Shown here: piece by piece, positions 62,487 through 64,000 of the stretch | Layout: every line of letters starts with the position of its first letter | Numbering within the stretch: position 1 is the first letter of the stretch | Source of the DNA: Corynebacterium efficiens YS-314 | GTDB lineage: Bacteria; Actinomycetota; Actinomycetes; Mycobacteriales; Mycobacteriaceae | DNA: 64,000 bases | NCBI RefSeq assembly: GCF_000011305.1 | Contig: NC_004369.1 | Coordinates: 310,001-374,000 of the forward strand | Reading direction: 5' to 3' | Position numbers and translations under genes: made by a program | The notes under the pieces: model-generated | Seen by the model: only the letters and a program-made list of their open reading frames with translations | What the model was told of the DNA's origin: nothing | Databases searched by the model: none

Positions 62487-62849
62487 TCAAGTCCTGTCGG
62501 CAGCCCTACCCGCCAGGTAGGTGGCATACATCAGGATCACTACCTCCACCGCGAGACCTGTCAGACCAGCCACGATGCCCCAGGCGCCGCCGAGCTGCCA
62601 CTGCAGCACCACGGCCCCCACCACGGTCACGCCAGCCACCCACCATAACCGGCTCAGAATGGGTAACGCCGCCGCATGCCCCGCCTCCCAGGCGGCAGCC
62701 GAGCGCATGGTCCGGCGCGTCCGGATCCCCACCGAGCCGTCCACCGGGAGGCGGCCCTCCGCCGCGGCGCGGGTGATCCACACGCACAGCCCGGTGAGCA
62801 GCACCACGGAGAACAGCAGCGCCGCCAGTCCGACGGCCTCCTCGCTCAT
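62487..62849 (-). CDS. SdpI-family small membrane protein
   Basis: 120 residues: a hydrophobic N-terminal helix (about 5-26), the family motif VGIRTRRTMRSAAAWEAGH, and two more helices (about 66-83, 86-113). SdpI of Bacillus gives immunity to a cannibalism toxin and senses it, but most actinobacterial relatives are uncharacterised. It is 15 bases downstream of rmlA and probably cotranscribed. Confidence 0.82.
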   Translation of the reverse strand: MSEEAVGLAALLFSVVLLTGLCVWITRAAAEGRLPVDGSVGIRTRRTMRSAAAWEAGHAAALPILSRLWWVAGVTVVGAVVLQWQLGGAWGIVAGLTGLAVEVVILMYATYLAGRAADRT

Positions 62850-62864
62850 GAGCCCGAACTTGCC

Positions 62865-63731
62865 CTACCGCTCGCCCGCGGCGCGCAGTAGGTAGTTGCC
62901 GTACCCGGATTTCTTCAGGCTCCCACCCAGTTCCACCAGCTGCTCGGTGCTGATGAACCCGGCCCGGTGCGCTGCGACCTCAGGCGAGCCGATGATGAGG
63001 CCGGTACGTTTCTGCAGCACCTCCACATAGGCAGATGCCTCACTCATGGAGTCGATGGTGCCGGTATCCAGCCACACATCACCACGGTCTAGTCGCTGCA
63101 CGGTCAGGGCACCGGCCTGCAGGTAGGCCTCGTTGACGGAGGTGATCTCCAGCTCGCCACGCTCGGAGGGCTCAATCGACTTGGCGATCTCCACCACCCG
63201 GTTGTCATAGAAGTACAGTCCCACCACCGCGAAATTCGACTTCGGCTGCGCGGGTTTCTCCTCGATGGACACAGCACGGTTATTGGCGTCGAATTCCACC
63301 ACGCCGTAGCGCTCCGGGTCGGAGACCTCATAGGCGAAGACGATGCCGCCATCGGGATCGGAGCAGGCCTTGAGTGCGCGGCCGAGCTGGGCGCCGTCGA
63401 AGATGTTGTCGCCAAGCACCAGCGCCACATCGTCATCGCCGATGAAATCCTCGCCGATGATGAACGCCTGCGCCAGGCCATCCGGCGACGGCTGGACGGC
63501 GTAGGACAGCGAGATACCCCAGCCGGAACCATCACCGAGCAGTCGCTCGAACGCGCTGCGGTCCTCGGGTGTGGTGATGATGAGGATCTCGCGGATGCCG
63601 GCCTGGATGAGCGTGGTCAGGGGGTAGTAGACCATCGGTTTGTCATAGATCGGCATCAGCTGCTTCGAGATGCCCTTGGTGATCGGATACAGCCGCGTGC
63701 CGGATCCACCGGCGAGAATAATGCCCTTCAC
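62865..63731 (-). CDS. rmlA: Glucose-1-phosphate thymidylyltransferase
   Basis: 288 residues. It begins [20 protein letters not shown] with the nucleotidyltransferase P-loop, then [31 protein letters not shown] and [10 protein letters not shown]. It makes dTDP-glucose, the first step to dTDP-rhamnose for the arabinogalactan linker. It begins one base after the stop of the rmlCD gene, in one operon. Confidence 0.95.
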   Translation of the reverse strand: MKGIILAGGSGTRLYPITKGISKQLMPIYDKPMVYYPLTTLIQAGIREILIITTPEDRSAFERLLGDGSGWGISLSYAVQPSPDGLAQAFIIGEDFIGDDDVALVLGDNIFDGAQLGRALKACSDPDGGIVFAYEVSDPERYGVVEFDANNRAVSIEEKPAQPKSNFAVVGLYFYDNRVVEIAKSIEPSERGELEITSVNEAYLQAGALTVQRLDRGDVWLDTGTIDSMSEASAYVEVLQKRTGLIIGSPEVAAHRAGFISTEQLVELGGSLKKSGYGNYLLRAAGER

Positions 63732-63732
63732 G

Positions 63733-64000
63733 TTATAACTCCTCCAGGTAGTCGGCCAGCCGTGCGCGCCAATCCGGCGCGGTGAACCCCGTCGCGGTCA
63801 GTTTGCCAAGGTCCAGCCGCGAGTTCAGCGGGCGCGGGGCGGCGCCCTGCTTATCGACGAAATACTCCGCCGTACTCACTCCCGTCACCGCAGCAGGGTC
63901 ACGGAAGATCATCCGCGCCACATCCGCCCACGATGCCGGCTCCCCGGAGTTGGTGAGGTTGTATGTGCCATACGCGGCACGGGTGTCCAGCAGGTGCTTG
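63733..64000 (-). CDS. rmlCD: dTDP-rhamnose synthesis protein (RmlD part of RmlCD), partial
   Basis: Only the last 89 codons are inside the window; the gene continues past 64000. Visible sequence includes [19 protein letters not shown] and, near the end, [13 protein letters not shown], typical of the RmlD (dTDP-4-dehydrorhamnose reductase) C terminus, where the NSRLDxxKL segment is conserved. In corynebacteria this is usually fused to RmlC; the fusion itself cannot be seen here. Confidence 0.85.
   Translation of the reverse strand, partial: KHLLDTRAAYGTYNLTNSGEPASWADVARMIFRDPAAVTGVSTAEYFVDKQGAAPRPLNSRLDLGKLTATGFTAPDWRARLADYLEEL

Overview
The window reads as a contiguous chromosome segment of a high-GC Corynebacterium close to the C. 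glutamicum/C. efficiens group. Gene content and order (whcA/whiB4, a DUF4177 protein, RidA, a metallo-hydrolase, glxR, nth, a TlpA-like thioredoxin, a Nudix CoA pyrophosphatase, a MarP-like protease, an EphE-like hydrolase, HAD phosphatase, Tad cluster, DEAH helicase, cspA, topA, adenylate cyclase, holB, tRNA-Thr) follow the conserved actinobacterial block that in M. tuberculosis runs backwards from about Rv3681c to Rv3644c. The organism assignment rests on remembered synteny and family resemblance, not on a database search.

Layout. 1-9 kb: regulators (WhcA, GlxR), repair (Nth) and envelope/redox functions. 9.2-10.9 kb: an intact IS1182-type insertion sequence with matching terminal inverted repeats. 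11-17 kb: a HAD phosphatase, a structured 0.5-kb leader with two perfect DnaA boxes, then an actinobacterial Tad/Flp secretion operon whose tadA carries an apparent one-base frameshift. 17-29 kb: HTH regulator plus membrane partner, helicase, cspA, topA, a frameshifted YhhN-family gene, a three-repeat Ltp protein, cyaB, holB and tRNA-Thr(CGT).

29-36 kb is a thiol/sulfur region. A DsbA-CcdA pair is divergent from an operon encoding a membrane protein with a CPVC motif, a BlaI-type repressor and an M56 protease that has its own CQQC motif in a predicted outside loop. Three overlapping TCGACTA-N7-TAGTCGA operators at 17-bp steps lie between them. Next comes a cst-like persulfide operon (MBL-rhodanese, rhodanese-membrane protein, TauE) behind a CsoR/CstR-type operator. 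A nearly identical operator recurs at 62.4 kb in front of a small Cys-rich protein and a CoA-disulfide reductase-rhodanese, and there an IS630 element has split the unit. 36-45 kb is a seven-gene island: a TAXI-TRAP transporter followed by a complete short-chain acyl-CoA oxidation set ending in a thiolase and a CoA-transferase.

45-64 kb: a DUF559-type endonuclease-like protein, RluC, a GH3 glycosidase, the mycothiol-dependent formaldehyde pair, an MFS transporter, GalE, glycosyltransferases, a secreted 5'-nucleotidase, a zinc alcohol dehydrogenase, the CoADR/IS630 locus, SdpI-like protein, rmlA and the end of rmlCD (cut by the window edge). A previously unrecognised-looking repeat family of about 250 bp, built from two GACACA/TGTGTC hairpins with T-tracts, occurs once at 45 kb and as a tandem pair at 53 kb.

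Best candidates for something undescribed are the redox-looking BlaI-M56 module with its operator ladder, the hairpin repeat family, and the split persulfide regulon with its small six-cysteine protein.
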